Assembly (NCBI RefSeq): GCF_029502005.1
Contig: NZ_JAMQOT010000004.1
Location: 186,001 to 250,000, forward strand
Origin: Natrinema salsiterrestre
GTDB taxonomy: Archaea; Halobacteriota; Halobacteria; Halobacteriales; Natrialbaceae
Length of the DNA stretch: 64,000 nucleotides
Reading direction: 5' to 3'
Shown here: positions 7,864-17,237 of the stretch, one piece after another
Layout of the letters: the number at the start of each line of letters is the position of its first letter
Position numbering within the stretch: the first letter of the stretch is position 1
Program-made: the position numbers and the translations under genes
Notes under the pieces: generated by a model
Told to the model about the DNA's origin: nothing
What the model saw: the letters and a program-made list of their open reading frames with translations, nothing else
The model's database searches: none

Positions 7864-9735
7864 TTACCAGTGACCGAACAGCCGCTGGACGACGGTGCGC
7901 TCGCTCGGCCGCTCGGCCAGCAGGACCGAACTGTCGACCTCGTTGACGACGTCCATGTGCAGCGAGTCGCTCATCAGCCGCGAGATGACTCCCTCCTCGG
8001 TCGCCCCGATGAGGACGAGCGAGTGGTTCTTCGATTCTCGGCAGATCGCGCGTTCGACGTTGCCGGAATCGTCCACGACGAGGTCGGCGTCCTCGAGGTC
8101 GCGCTCGGCGGCCCACTCGGCGAGGAATTCCTCGCCCCGCTCGCGATCGTCGGAGCTGGCGACGACGTGCTGGAGCGTGATTTCGGCTCCGGATTGATCG
8201 CGCAGCGTGCGTGCGACCTCGGCGCTCAGATCCGAGTCCGGGCCGCCGGCCGTCGGGAGGAGGACGCGCGAGGTGTCCAGGTCCCGATCCTTGAGAATCA
8301 GGAAGTCACAGGGGAGGTTGCTCGTCAGCTCGTTGATTCGGCCTTCGGCGCGACCCTGACCCCACGGTCGGTCGTCGCCCCAGCCCAATACCACGAGATC
8401 GGCGTTCTCGCGTTCCGCGGTGTCGAAGACGTCCTCGAACGAACGGTGGGAGACGACCGTCGACGTCTCGAAGTCGACGTCGTAGGACGCCGCCCGCTGG
8501 CGCACGCTCTCCATCCGTTGTTCGGATTCGGAAACGATTCGTTCCGTCTGTCCCGCACCGTATCGCATGGACGTGCGACCCGGCATCTGGACGATGTGGA
8601 CGGCGTGGACCGTCGCGTGCTCGTGACCGCTGGCCATCCTGCAGGCGAGGTCGACGATCGTCGATTCCGTTCGGGGGTTCGAAATCGGAACGAGGATCCG
8701 ATAGTCACCGTTGTCGCTCGCGTGGGTTTCAGCGGTGTCGATCAACGGAACGTACGATCGGCCCGCGTAGCTGCCGAACAGCCACTCCTTGACCGAGAGC
8801 TGGCGGTCGGCTCCCTCGAAGCGGGCCGACTCGAGGCGGTGCTCGCTGGTCTGGAAGTAGTTGACGACCGTGACGAGGACGATACCGCCGATGGTGTTGC
8901 CCAGCAAGACCGGCAGGACGAAGCCGGTCAACCCGACAAACAGGTCGAGATTCCCCGCCAAAACCATATAGAGCATCTCCGTGAAGGAAACGACGACGTG
9001 AAACAGGTTTCCGAGCGGAATGGCGAGGAACGCGAGGTAGACGACGACGAGTCGCGAGATCGTGTCCCGCGATGCGTAGACGATCCAGACGACGCCGGCG
9101 ACGATCAACCCAGCGAACGCGGCCTTGGAGAACAGTGTCCACCACGGGGTGTTGACGCCTTTCTCGGCGAGATCCATCGCAGCAGCCGCCGAGTCGGCGT
9201 CGAACACGTTACCGTACGAGAGCGCGATCGCACCGAGCGCACCGCCCGCGAAGTTGCCCGCGAGAACGATCGTCCAGTGGCGAAGCAGTGCGGGGATGCT
9301 GGCCAGTCGCTCAAGCGTCAACGCGACCGGCGGCAGCGTGTTTTCGGTATAGAGCTGGTAGCCGCCGATAATGATGTAGATGAATCCCAGCGGATACAAC
9401 AGCTTGCTCAGAATCGGATGTCCGTCAGTCGTCGCCGTCAGCGTGGCGTACAATAAGAACGTAATCGTGATCGCGAAGCCGGCGGCGAGGCCGCTGAAGA
9501 ACAGTTCGCGCCCGCCCGAGGTGACCTCTTCGTCGGCCGCGGCGACGATCCGCTGAAAGATCTCGTCGGAGGAGAAGCGATCGCGGACGACTGCGCCGAC
9601 GGCCGGCGCGCCGCTTCTGGACCGCTCGACGGCTTCTCGGACCTGTTCCTGTTCCGGCCGCTGTTCGGCCTGCCGGTTCACGTTGGGCGGGTCCCGGTCC
9701 GCCCGCTCTTGATCCGGTCCGTTGGGATTGCTCAT
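7864..9735 (-). CDS. Formate/nitrite-type transporter fused to two UspA domains
   Basis: 623 residues. The N-terminal 60 are charged and disordered; about 60-320 hold six hydrophobic helices of the formate/nitrite transporter (FNT/YfdC) family, with typical GNFAGGALGAIAL and GNTIGGIVLVTVVNYF segments. Two universal-stress-protein units follow, about 345-475 (YRILVPISNP ... DLVVLGWG) and about 478-605 (RVLLPTAGGPDSDL ... LVLIGATEEGVISR), the latter close to the ATP-binding G-x2-G-x9-G(S/T) pattern. This suggests small-anion flux gated by a cytoplasmic nucleotide-sensing domain. The substrate is uncertain. It is transcribed alone. Confidence 0.88.
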   Translation of the reverse strand: MSNPNGPDQERADRDPPNVNRQAEQRPEQEQVREAVERSRSGAPAVGAVVRDRFSSDEIFQRIVAAADEEVTSGGRELFFSGLAAGFAITITFLLYATLTATTDGHPILSKLLYPLGFIYIIIGGYQLYTENTLPPVALTLERLASIPALLRHWTIVLAGNFAGGALGAIALSYGNVFDADSAAAAMDLAEKGVNTPWWTLFSKAAFAGLIVAGVVWIVYASRDTISRLVVVYLAFLAIPLGNLFHVVVSFTEMLYMVLAGNLDLFVGLTGFVLPVLLGNTIGGIVLVTVVNYFQTSEHRLESARFEGADRQLSVKEWLFGSYAGRSYVPLIDTAETHASDNGDYRILVPISNPRTESTIVDLACRMASGHEHATVHAVHIVQMPGRTSMRYGAGQTERIVSESEQRMESVRQRAASYDVDFETSTVVSHRSFEDVFDTAERENADLVVLGWGDDRPWGQGRAEGRINELTSNLPCDFLILKDRDLDTSRVLLPTAGGPDSDLSAEVARTLRDQSGAEITLQHVVASSDDRERGEEFLAEWAAERDLEDADLVVDDSGNVERAICRESKNHSLVLIGATEEGVISRLMSDSLHMDVVNEVDSSVLLAERPSERTVVQRLFGHW

Positions 9736-9843
9736 TAACAGGTACGCGTTGGTAGAGGAACTAATGGTTTAGCATCTCGCACCGCAACGAACGGAGCGTT
9801 CTGCTTCTGGTAGACGTGTCGGCCGAACTGTACGAACGTCTGC

Positions 9844-10992
9844 CTACAGCGCGTCCGGCTCGAGCCCGCCAATCCCCCGCCTGAGCGCGAGGAACGCGCC
9901 CATCGCGACCAGACAGTACGCGGCGAGGAGGCCCCACGTCGCGGCCGTCGGGTTGCCGAGTGCGAACTTCGCGACGGTGTTCGCGGGGTGCTCGGGGAGG
10001 ACGGTCGCCACGACCAGCGCGCCGACGGTGGCCATGGAGTAGAGCAGCTGGGCCTGCCGTCGATCGGGTGCCCACAGGGCGACCGCGACCCCGACGGTGA
10101 CGACGAGCAACGAGAGCGCGGCCACCAGGACGACCAGGGCGACGGGCGCCGCGATCGCGGTCCCGTTGACCGCCAGCAGGAGGAACCACGCGATCGCCTG
10201 CAGCGGGGCCAGCGCCGCCGTCGCCACCAGCTTCGCGTCGACGATTTCCGCGAGCGAGAGCGGCGCGACCCGGAGCAGTTCGAGGGTCCCGCGCTGGCGC
10301 TCCTCGATCAGCGAGTCGACGACGATCGAGCCGCTGATGAACACGGGCAGGAAGCACAACAGCGGCAACAAGATCGTGTAGGTGAAGCCGACGTAGGGGC
10401 TCGCCTGAATCGATTCGGGTACCGGTACCGGCGACCGCTCGAGCCGCCCGTCGTCGGCGTTTCGCTGCCGCTCGACGCGTTCGACGTTCTCCAGCGTGTT
10501 CCGGATCTGGACGACGAGCAGCGTCGTGCGCAACCCCTCCTCGGGGACGATGGCCCTGACGCTGAGCTGGCCGTCGGGGTTTCTGTCGGCGTCGAGGACG
10601 GCGGAGACACTTCCGTCGTCGAACGCGTCGTAGGCCCTCTCGCGGTCGGCGTAGCGCTCGGCCGTGACGCCGTCCTGTCCGTTCGCAACCCGCAGAAGCG
10701 TATCGGTGTCGTCGCCGGTGACGGCGATCTCGGTCTGATAGCCGTCGACCGAGCCGGGATCGTACAGGGAGACGAGTCCGACGACCAGAAACGAGGAGAA
10801 CGCGGCGATGAACAGCTGGATCGACAGCGCCAGAATGATCGTCTTCTCCGAGCGCAGCGAGGCGAGTTCCCGGCGAGCGACCGCCCAGCGCGCCCCCCAG
10901 GTCGACCTCGACTCGGTACCGCCGTCGGGACGGACCGGCGGGTTCGGACCCCGCTGAATCGACTCCCGTTCGCGACCGCGATCACGCGACAA
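9844..10992 (-). CDS. ABC-2 type transporter permease
   Basis: About 382-residue permease, third gene of an ABC exporter operon. After a soluble N-terminus, TM1 (ALSIQLFIAAFSSFLVVGLVS) is followed by an extracytoplasmic domain of about 130 residues and then a cluster of about five helices from 220 onward, as in NatB-like ABC-2 permeases. EERQRGTLELLRVAPLS is the coupling region before TM3. The start is uncertain: I place it at TTG 10992, overlapping the stop of the upstream permease; no ATG lies in the right place. Substrate unknown. Confidence 0.8.
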   Translation of the reverse strand: MSRDRGRERESIQRGPNPPVRPDGGTESRSTWGARWAVARRELASLRSEKTIILALSIQLFIAAFSSFLVVGLVSLYDPGSVDGYQTEIAVTGDDTDTLLRVANGQDGVTAERYADRERAYDAFDDGSVSAVLDADRNPDGQLSVRAIVPEEGLRTTLLVVQIRNTLENVERVERQRNADDGRLERSPVPVPESIQASPYVGFTYTILLPLLCFLPVFISGSIVVDSLIEERQRGTLELLRVAPLSLAEIVDAKLVATAALAPLQAIAWFLLLAVNGTAIAAPVALVVLVAALSLLVVTVGVAVALWAPDRRQAQLLYSMATVGALVVATVLPEHPANTVAKFALGNPTAATWGLLAAYCLVAMGAFLALRRGIGGLEPDAL

Positions 10993-12865
10993 GGGCGAGC
11001 ACCCCCAGGTTGTAGCCCGCGTGAACGAGGGTCGCGACGAGGAACCCGATCGCATAGCCGTTCCGACCGCTGCTGGCACCGATCGCCGAGCAGACGGCCG
11101 TCAGCACGTGCAAGACGAGCGGTGCGAGCAAGACCGCGAGGTACAGTACCGGCTCGCTCGAGACGCTCGGAGCCGGACCGAACGCGGCGGCTCCGACCGT
11201 TAGTTCGGGCAGGCCGACGAACTGGACGATGTGGGTGATCTTCTCGCCGACGAAAAAGCCCGCTCCGGAGAGGACGCCGAGCACCACACCGGTCTTCAGC
11301 GTCGCGTCGAAACGCGACCGGGCGAAGCCGGCGTAGACGTGAATGCTCTTCGCGACCTCCTCGATCGCTGCGGCGATAATAATGATGACCGGGACCGCCA
11401 CCGTCTCCGGAACGGCGAACAACAGGGCGACGGCGAGCAACTGACCCGCGAAAACGAACGGAATGAAGAGGACCGACAGCAGCGGAACGCTCCACCGGCT
11501 GTGAATGCGGCTCGCGATCGCGTCGATGACTTTGGTCGGGATCGGCTTCTGGGCGAACATGTCCTCTTCGCGGTAGACACCGATTCCCAGCAGGAAGAGG
11601 ACGACCGCGCTGAGATAGAACGGCGCGGTCGAAAACAGGTACTCTCCGAGTCGAACCGATTCGTCCTGGAGGTCCATGACGACCAGCGTCAGCGGCGAGA
11701 TCAGCGCGATCGGGTTCACGTCGGTGAAGATCGCCGGAATGAACGTGTACGTCGTCAGGACGACGCTGATCGTGACCGTCACGAAGGTCAGCTCCTTGAA
11801 CGAGCGGGCCAGCATCGCGCCGGCGAACGTCGCCGCCAGGAAGACCAGCGCGATCGGGAGCGTCGCAGCAACGGCGATCGGTCCCCCTTCGATCGCGTAC
11901 GTGATTGCGGCGACGATCCCGACGAGCCCCAGCAAGTACGGCAGGGTCTTGCCCCCGACGATCTCGTACCGCGACGCCGGCGAGACCAACAGTAGCTCTC
12001 CCCGTCGCTTGACCCGCTCGTCCATGATCGTGCTTCCGTAGGCCTGAATGACGAAATTCATCGGCACGACGAACAGGAACGCGAGGACGAGCGATTCGAA
12101 CGGGAACGGCGGCGCGATCGAACCGGGCGTCCCCGCCGACGTCGACGTACCGCCGTCACCGACGTTGGGTACCTGCATCCGACCGTCTCCGTCACCCGTC
12201 CCGCTCGAGCCACCGCCGCCAGTCGCCGAGCCGTCCCCGTCGGTGCTCCCGCCGGTTCCGTCCCCGCTCCCAGCGTCGTTTCCGTCGTCCGCTCCGGAGT
12301 CGGTCGACCCGTCGGGGTCGCGTTCCTGGTACTCGAGCGAAACAAGCACCGGGTACGCGGCCGCCTGATCGGCCTCATCGTCCATCAATTCCGCATTGTA
12401 GTCCTCGACGGCGGAGCGAAACGCGTCGTAGGCGGCCGCCCCGTTGTCGCCGACGTGTCCGACGCGGCCGTCTCGAGTCACGACGACGTCGACGTTCGCG
12501 TCGCCTCGAATCGTCGCGGTCTCGGCGGTCGAGTCTCCGCCGCCGTCCGCTTCGATATCGTCGAGGGGCACTGCCCGGAACTGTTCGCTCTCGACGGCCA
12601 CGTCGTAATAGCGACTCTCCTCGTCGACGCCGGCGACGTACATCTCCCGCTCGAGGCCGAGTCCCGAGTCGGAAACCGACACGCCCGCGGTCCCGATCGC
12701 CAGCGCCATCACGACGAGCGCCAGGACGGTCTTCCGATCGACGGTGCCGGCGCTCCGGGAGACCTCCCAGCGGGCGATCCTGCTCGTGCGGGCGACGACG
12801 TCGCGGCACTGCCGGGCGAGACGGCGTGCGGACGCGACGATCCTGCGGAGACGACCGCCGCTCAC
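10982..12865 (-). CDS. ABC-2 permease fused to a PrsW-like intramembrane protease domain
   Basis: 627 residues, GTG start overlapping the ATPase gene by four bases. TM1 is at about 47-65, followed by an extracytoplasmic region with a Gly/Ser/Asp-rich linker (about 180-235). About 245-430 carry ABC-2 permease helices with the coupling sequence MDERVKRRGELLLVSPASR. The C-terminal half (about 450-627) is a second polytopic domain with AIEEVAKSIHVY, GFFVGEKITH, LVLHVL and LVHAGYN, matching the EExxK / FxxxE / H / HxxxN pattern of PrsW and CPBP-type metalloproteases. The fusion suggests export coupled to membrane proteolysis. Confidence 0.82.
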   Translation of the reverse strand: MSGGRLRRIVASARRLARQCRDVVARTSRIARWEVSRSAGTVDRKTVLALVVMALAIGTAGVSVSDSGLGLEREMYVAGVDEESRYYDVAVESEQFRAVPLDDIEADGGGDSTAETATIRGDANVDVVVTRDGRVGHVGDNGAAAYDAFRSAVEDYNAELMDDEADQAAAYPVLVSLEYQERDPDGSTDSGADDGNDAGSGDGTGGSTDGDGSATGGGGSSGTGDGDGRMQVPNVGDGGTSTSAGTPGSIAPPFPFESLVLAFLFVVPMNFVIQAYGSTIMDERVKRRGELLLVSPASRYEIVGGKTLPYLLGLVGIVAAITYAIEGGPIAVAATLPIALVFLAATFAGAMLARSFKELTFVTVTISVVLTTYTFIPAIFTDVNPIALISPLTLVVMDLQDESVRLGEYLFSTAPFYLSAVVLFLLGIGVYREEDMFAQKPIPTKVIDAIASRIHSRWSVPLLSVLFIPFVFAGQLLAVALLFAVPETVAVPVIIIIAAAIEEVAKSIHVYAGFARSRFDATLKTGVVLGVLSGAGFFVGEKITHIVQFVGLPELTVGAAAFGPAPSVSSEPVLYLAVLLAPLVLHVLTAVCSAIGASSGRNGYAIGFLVATLVHAGYNLGVLALVA

Positions 12866-13782
12866 GCCTCGGCCTCCGCCGTCGGTTCGCGTGCGACCTC
12901 GAGGAAGATCTCCTCGAGGCTCGGCGTCTTCGTCTGGATATCGGTCACGCGGCCGCCGTCCGCTTCGACGGTCTCTCGAATCGCATCGACGGCAGCCATA
13001 TCGCCGACGACGTGGCGAACCTGCCCGTTCTCGCGCGTCACCTCCAATGGCGAGTGCCCGTCCTCGACGCCCTCGCTGCCGTCGGCCGTCGCGTAGACGT
13101 GGTACTCGGTGCCGCCGTGGGCGTCCCGGATCTCCTCGAGCGTGCCGCGAGCGACGATCCGCCCGTCGTTCATGATGACGATCCGGTCGCAGATGCTCTC
13201 GACGTGGAAGAGGTTGTGCGCGCTGAAGACGACGGTCTTTCCCTCGTCGCTCAGCTCGCGGGTGAACTCGATGATATAGTTGGTCGTCAGCGGGTCCAGT
13301 CCCGACGCCGGCTCGTCGAAAATCAGCACGTCGGGGTCGTTCACCAGCGCCCGCGCGATCGCGACCTTCCGTTGCATCCCCTTCGACATGTTGCCGATCC
13401 GCCTGTCGCGGTGCTCGAGGTCCAGGCGGTCCAGCGAGTCGTGGATCCGTTCGCGGGCGGCGTCCGTCGGGACGTCGTAGAGGTCCGCGAAGAACTCGAG
13501 GTAGTCGACCGCCGTCATCTCCTCGTAGAGCGGCGACTCCTCGGGGAGAAAGCCGAGCCGTCGCTGCATTGCGGGTTCACCGGGCGTGTGACCGGCGACG
13601 ACGGCGGTGCCGGCGGTCGGTTCGATCAACCCCGCCAGCATCTTCAGCGTGGTCGTCTTGCCCGCGCCGTTGGGGCCGACGACGCCGAAGACCTCTCCGC
13701 GCTCGATTTCGAAGGAGCTCCCCTCGACCGCGGTGAATCCGCCGTACTCCTTCCGGAGGTCGTCCACCTCGAGTATCGCCAT
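12862..13782 (-). CDS. ABC transporter ATP-binding protein (NatA-like)
   Basis: 306-residue ATPase that drives the two permeases encoded immediately downstream. Walker A GPNGAGKT is at 36-43, signature MSKGMQRK at 132-139 (a known variant of LSGGQ in NatA/CcmA-like exporters), Walker B VLIFDEP at 152-158 and the H-loop SAHN at about 186. The C-terminal 80 residues form a regulatory extension ending in an acidic tail. First gene of the operon; its stop overlaps the next start (GTGA). Likely role is export of ions, antibiotics or peptides. Confidence 0.93.
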   Translation of the reverse strand: MAILEVDDLRKEYGGFTAVEGSSFEIERGEVFGVVGPNGAGKTTTLKMLAGLIEPTAGTAVVAGHTPGEPAMQRRLGFLPEESPLYEEMTAVDYLEFFADLYDVPTDAARERIHDSLDRLDLEHRDRRIGNMSKGMQRKVAIARALVNDPDVLIFDEPASGLDPLTTNYIIEFTRELSDEGKTVVFSAHNLFHVESICDRIVIMNDGRIVARGTLEEIRDAHGGTEYHVYATADGSEGVEDGHSPLEVTRENGQVRHVVGDMAAVDAIRETVEADGGRVTDIQTKTPSLEEIFLEVAREPTAEAEA

Positions 13783-13901
13783 TCGTTACCGCGACGGAGG
13801 GGGCCGCCTCAGTAAAATCTAGCGGCTGTTTACTGTCAGGAGAAGGCGATCGTTCGGCGAGCCACCCAAACCCCATAGCCGAGCGCTGCGTAGCCCCGGT
13901 T

Positions 13902-14324
13902 ATGACTCGAGTTCGGACCGCACGAACGGTCGACGGTCGCCGCCTCGAGGTCTCCCAGGTCGTCCAGGTTCCCGCGGCCGACGCCTGGGACCCACTCGTC
14001 GATACGACGCAGTGGCCGGAGTGGTCACCGCTGATAACCGGCGTCGAAGCGACGGACCGCCGGATTCGGCCCGACACGACCGGACGGATCCGGGTTCCCG
14101 GGGCCTGGCTTCCGTTTCGGATCACCTCGTGTACGGAACGCCGGTGGACCTGGCGCGTCACCGGGATCCCCGCGACCGGACACCGGGTCGACGAGCTCGG
14201 CGACAAACGCTGTCGGATCGTCATCGAACTCCCGCTGCTCGCCTCGGGGTACGTCCCCGTCTGCCTGCGGGCGGTGGAGAACCTCGAGTCGTTGCTCGAG
14301 GTCGACGAAACAGTCGTCCGGTAG
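13902..14324 (+). CDS. SRPBCC (START/polyketide cyclase-like) protein
   Basis: 140-residue single-domain protein of the SRPBCC superfamily, with the typical opening EVSQVVQVPAADAWDPLVDTTQWPEWSPLI (abbreviated to the V-x-V-P-x3-W and W-P-E-W-S-P motifs) and a terminal helix near ENLESLLEVDE. Members bind hydrophobic ligands in a helix-grip cavity; some are cyclases or coenzyme Q-binding proteins. The ligand is unknown. The gene is divergent from the ABC operon and about 120 bases from it. Confidence 0.8.
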   Translation: MTRVRTARTVDGRRLEVSQVVQVPAADAWDPLVDTTQWPEWSPLITGVEATDRRIRPDTTGRIRVPGAWLPFRITSCTERRWTWRVTGIPATGHRVDELGDKRCRIVIELPLLASGYVPVCLRAVENLESLLEVDETVVR

Positions 14325-14456
14325 CAGTACGAACCGATCGAGAGTGCCATCGCTTCGTCGGAGTGGGGATACCTACGAGAAGCAATCGAACTGCTGACCG
14401 TCAGTCGGGGGGTCCTCTCTGACACGGCAACCGGGGATGATAACCCGACAACAGAC

Positions 14457-14690
14457 TTATCGCACGTCGTCTAGTGTTCGGACGGTGTCGGACATGATCC
14501 ACGCCGCCTCGTTGTCGGGATCCTCGAGAGAGATCGCGAAAAACGAGTCACGACCGTCGTCGACGGTGATCCGGTAGCCACGACTCGACAGCGTTTGGCC
14601 CTCGTCGGAGCGGGACTCTGGGGAGGTCACAACCGTTCTCAGAGACTCCAGCGGATAACGAACTCGATTCGGATCGAGCGAGACTAGCAC
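14457..14690 (-). CDS. Short haloarchaeal protein of unknown function
   Basis: 77 residues with no cysteines and no membrane segment. The C-terminal half (YRITVDDGRDSFFAIS, AAWIMSDTV) resembles small haloarchaeal proteins whose end carries an AWI-x-SD motif, but I cannot name the family firmly. The start is the only in-frame ATG. The region between 14325 and 14456 holds nothing further I can call. Confidence 0.5.
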   Translation of the reverse strand: MLVSLDPNRVRYPLESLRTVVTSPESRSDEGQTLSSRGYRITVDDGRDSFFAISLEDPDNEAAWIMSDTVRTLDDVR

Positions 14691-14866
14691 GGGTCGTCCC
14701 GCATCCCGTCCAGCATATTTGTGCTAGATACGAACTCCAATGAGTCAATTCATAGAACGGAAGCGCCACTCCATCGGGCCCGGTCTGAAACGTCCGGGGC
14801 GTGCAGACTCCCAAGACTGGCTTTCGATATCTCTTGAATGCGAGGGCCCCCGTCCCCAGCTCGCTC

Positions 14867-15658
14867 TTACACGATAGTGATGGCGACGAGACCGGTTCCG
14901 GCGACGCCAGCGATGATCCCGACCGCGTACGCCAGTGACGTGCCCCACGTCACCGTCCGCTCGAGCGAGAGTACGATCGCGATGAGCGCCATCCACACGA
15001 TATTCATCGAGCCCACGACCACCATGAACGCGAACAGCGCCCAACAACAGCCGACGCAGAAGACGCTGAACTGCCAGCTCATGCGGAGGGCACCACGAAC
15101 GCCGGTCCGGTGGTGGGACATGAGAAACCCGAGCGGCGATCTGCAGTATCGCAGGCATCGGTACTTGTACGGGGAGAGCTGATACGCCGCCAACAGCAGG
15201 AGCGCCCCGCCCCACAGGAGGCCGCCCTGCTCGCTCGCGATGGCGGCGACCGGAATCGCAACGTTGATTGCGAGTGGAACGATCCCCGTTAGCGACCAGA
15301 CCAGCGCGTACATCCCCATGAACGCCGCCATCCGCGCCGCTCGTCCCGTTTTCGTCGTCCCCTCGAGCGTCCCGTAGTAGAGCTGGAAGAGCGGCACCGA
15401 GGACGGATACATCATCGCGATCATCATCGTTCCCCACATGCACAGGTAGAGGAGGATACCGGTGACCCCGTTCGAGAGCGCTATCGCTTCCGGTGCCCCA
15501 GGGTCGGACAAACCCAACCCGTGTGTCGATCCCGGTGTCGGAACCCAGTGTTCGATGACTGCTATCCACGCGAACAGAGCGATCACGTACGTCACGAGCG
15601 CGACGACGGAAGTGGGTCGGTGACTGAATCGGTCCCGAAGCGATTCGCGTGTACGCAT
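14867..15658 (-). CDS. DUF2182 integral membrane protein
   Basis: 263-residue polytopic protein, about seven helices, of the DUF2182 family (predicted metal-binding membrane proteins). The family hallmark MYPSSVPLFQLYY follows WGTMMIAMM. A soluble loop (SPYKYRCLRYCRSPLGFLMSHH) supplies Cys, Arg and His residues, and the next helix carries CVGCCWALFAFM, a likely metal-binding cluster. It lies 21 bases downstream of a DUF1326 gene; this pairing is recurrent in bacteria and archaea and implies a joint, still undefined, role perhaps in metal handling. Confidence 0.88.
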   Translation of the reverse strand: MRTRESLRDRFSHRPTSVVALVTYVIALFAWIAVIEHWVPTPGSTHGLGLSDPGAPEAIALSNGVTGILLYLCMWGTMMIAMMYPSSVPLFQLYYGTLEGTTKTGRAARMAAFMGMYALVWSLTGIVPLAINVAIPVAAIASEQGGLLWGGALLLLAAYQLSPYKYRCLRYCRSPLGFLMSHHRTGVRGALRMSWQFSVFCVGCCWALFAFMVVVGSMNIVWMALIAIVLSLERTVTWGTSLAYAVGIIAGVAGTGLVAITIV

Positions 15659-15679
15659 GACCGTGTACGAGAGAGCGTC

Positions 15680-16291
15680 TCAGGCGTTTGTCAGCTCGAA
15701 GTCGCCGAGATACGAGTTGTTCTCGGAGACGTCCCACGAGAACTCGTCGCCATAGGAGACGGTAGCTGTCGTCGATTTTCCAGTCTGCATCTCTCGGCTC
15801 TTCGTGAGCGGGTGCGGTGAGATGGTACCGAGTTCCTCGTTGAAGCCAGTTTTCCCGATCACCTCCATGGAGACGGTGTCGCCCATCTCCACGGCAAAGT
15901 CCGCCCCGTCGCGGTCGAACGTGACCGGGACGGTCGCGACCTCGGCGCTCTCGATGTGGGTGTCGGAAACGGGAGCGAAGATACCCCCTGCTCGGCCGAA
16001 ATAGATGTCCTCGAGCGCGGCTCGCTGGTCCTCGTCGGCCGCCTCATCGATGATGAGGACGACGTCCCACCCTGTATCGGGATCGAACATGACGCCCGCT
16101 TCAGTGACGATGAGCATTCCGACGGACAGTCCACTCAGGTCCACGTCGCCGTATTTCCCGTCCCGTATGTGCCACGCCAGCGACACCGTACAGACGTCGT
16201 CGTCGGGCGGTTCCAGCCAGATACACTGGCACGTGACGTCACAGTTACAGGCTTCGACGTAGTCTCCCTCGAGTTGCCATCGATCGGTCAT
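15680..16291 (-). CDS. DUF1326 family protein
   Basis: 203-residue soluble protein. The N-terminal motif YVEACNCDVTCQCIW at about residues 8-22 is the DUF1326 signature, with three or four cysteines suited to metal binding; the rest is beta-rich without further cysteines. It precedes the DUF2182 membrane protein by 21 bases in the same orientation, so the two are probably co-transcribed. ATG 16291 matches homologues (MTDRWQLEGDYVE). An ATG at 16303 is about 25 bases from the TATA centre and would fit a leaderless start, so either is possible. Confidence 0.88.
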   Translation of the reverse strand: MTDRWQLEGDYVEACNCDVTCQCIWLEPPDDDVCTVSLAWHIRDGKYGDVDLSGLSVGMLIVTEAGVMFDPDTGWDVVLIIDEAADEDQRAALEDIYFGRAGGIFAPVSDTHIESAEVATVPVTFDRDGADFAVEMGDTVSMEVIGKTGFNEELGTISPHPLTKSREMQTGKSTTATVSYGDEFSWDVSENNSYLGDFELTNA

Positions 16292-16323
16292 TGTCCACCC
16301 CATGAGATACGCCAACATATGCC

Positions 16324-16333
16324 GTATTAAATC
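16324..16333 (-). promoter_or_regulatory. TATA box of the DUF1326-DUF2182 pair
   Basis: GATTTAATAC on the minus strand, centred near 16328. Transcription should begin around 16303, which coincides with an in-frame ATG of the DUF1326 gene, so the transcript is leaderless or has a leader of about 12 bases. Confidence 0.55.
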
Positions 16334-16483
16334 CTTCAGTTAGCAGGGCAGTATATCCACACAGTTGCCGATTGCTGGCCGTTTTCAGCAGTATCCGTGG
16401 CTCTTGACGTGGGGCTAAGACGCCGATCGAGAACCGGACTTCCTCGTCGGACCTCCTCGAACGTGTTTCTCGAACCCCGTACT

Positions 16484-17113
16484 CTACGGCGGGCGCTCGA
16501 GCGAGAACCGGTCATTCGTCCGCGCGTACATGCTCCCCGCGAGGCGGCCGACGGCCTCGACCTCGTCGATATCGATTTTCCCGTCGGTGGTGACGGACTC
16601 GTCGAGGTGGACGTGGCGAACTTCGCCCAGAACGAGGGTCGACCCGCCGACGTCGACGAGGTCGTGGAGGGTGCACTCGAAGGCGGCTTTCGCACTGGCG
16701 ACCCGCGGCGGGGCGACGGCGGCCGAGTCGGCGCGCTCGAGGTCGGCGTGATCGAACTCGCTCTCTCCCGCTGGCAGGGTGGCGCTAGTCTCGTTCATCG
16801 CTTCGACGAGGTCCTCGGTGACCAGGTTGACCACGAACTCGCCGGTGTCCCGGGCGTTCCGCGGGGTGTCCTTGAGCCCCTCGGCACCGTCGACCGGCGC
16901 GAAGAGCACGATCGGGGGCTCGACCGAGGCGACGGTGAAGAAACTGTACGGTGCGAGGTTGTCGACGCCGTCCTCGCTCCGGGTGCTCACCCACGCGATC
17001 GGCCGCGGGACGACCGCACTCGAGAGGATTCGATAGAGCGACCCCTCGTGCTCGTCGGCGTCGATCTCGAGGGCGGTGCTCTCATCGCTACTCGTCGACC
17101 CGTCGTCACTCAT
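16484..17113 (-). CDS. Flavin reductase-like FMN-binding protein
   Basis: 209-residue member of the flavin reductase-like split-barrel family. Motifs: SSAVVPRPIAWVSTRSEDGVDNLAPYSFF (P-R-P-I-A-W-V-S and A-P-Y-S/N-F-F are the FMN-contact blocks), then PPIVLFAP and DTGEFVVNLV. Such proteins reduce FMN or act as flavoprotein oxidoreductases. ATG 17113 (MSDDGS) is preferred; the frame continues upstream into the divergent regulator but that part is low-complexity antisense. It is divergent from an HxlR-type regulator, a common arrangement for redox-responsive control. Confidence 0.9.
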   Translation of the reverse strand: MSDDGSTSSDESTALEIDADEHEGSLYRILSSAVVPRPIAWVSTRSEDGVDNLAPYSFFTVASVEPPIVLFAPVDGAEGLKDTPRNARDTGEFVVNLVTEDLVEAMNETSATLPAGESEFDHADLERADSAAVAPPRVASAKAAFECTLHDLVDVGGSTLVLGEVRHVHLDESVTTDGKIDIDEVEAVGRLAGSMYARTNDRFSLERPP

Positions 17114-17237
17114 CGGACGCCCTCCGGAAGCCGGTCCGTCCTCGGGGACATCTCGTGCGCTCGGCCGCAAGCGGCTAACATTGTGATACCCGGTTCGGAT
17201 GCGAACTACTAAAGCAGTTCGTGACGTAGGCTGTCCC

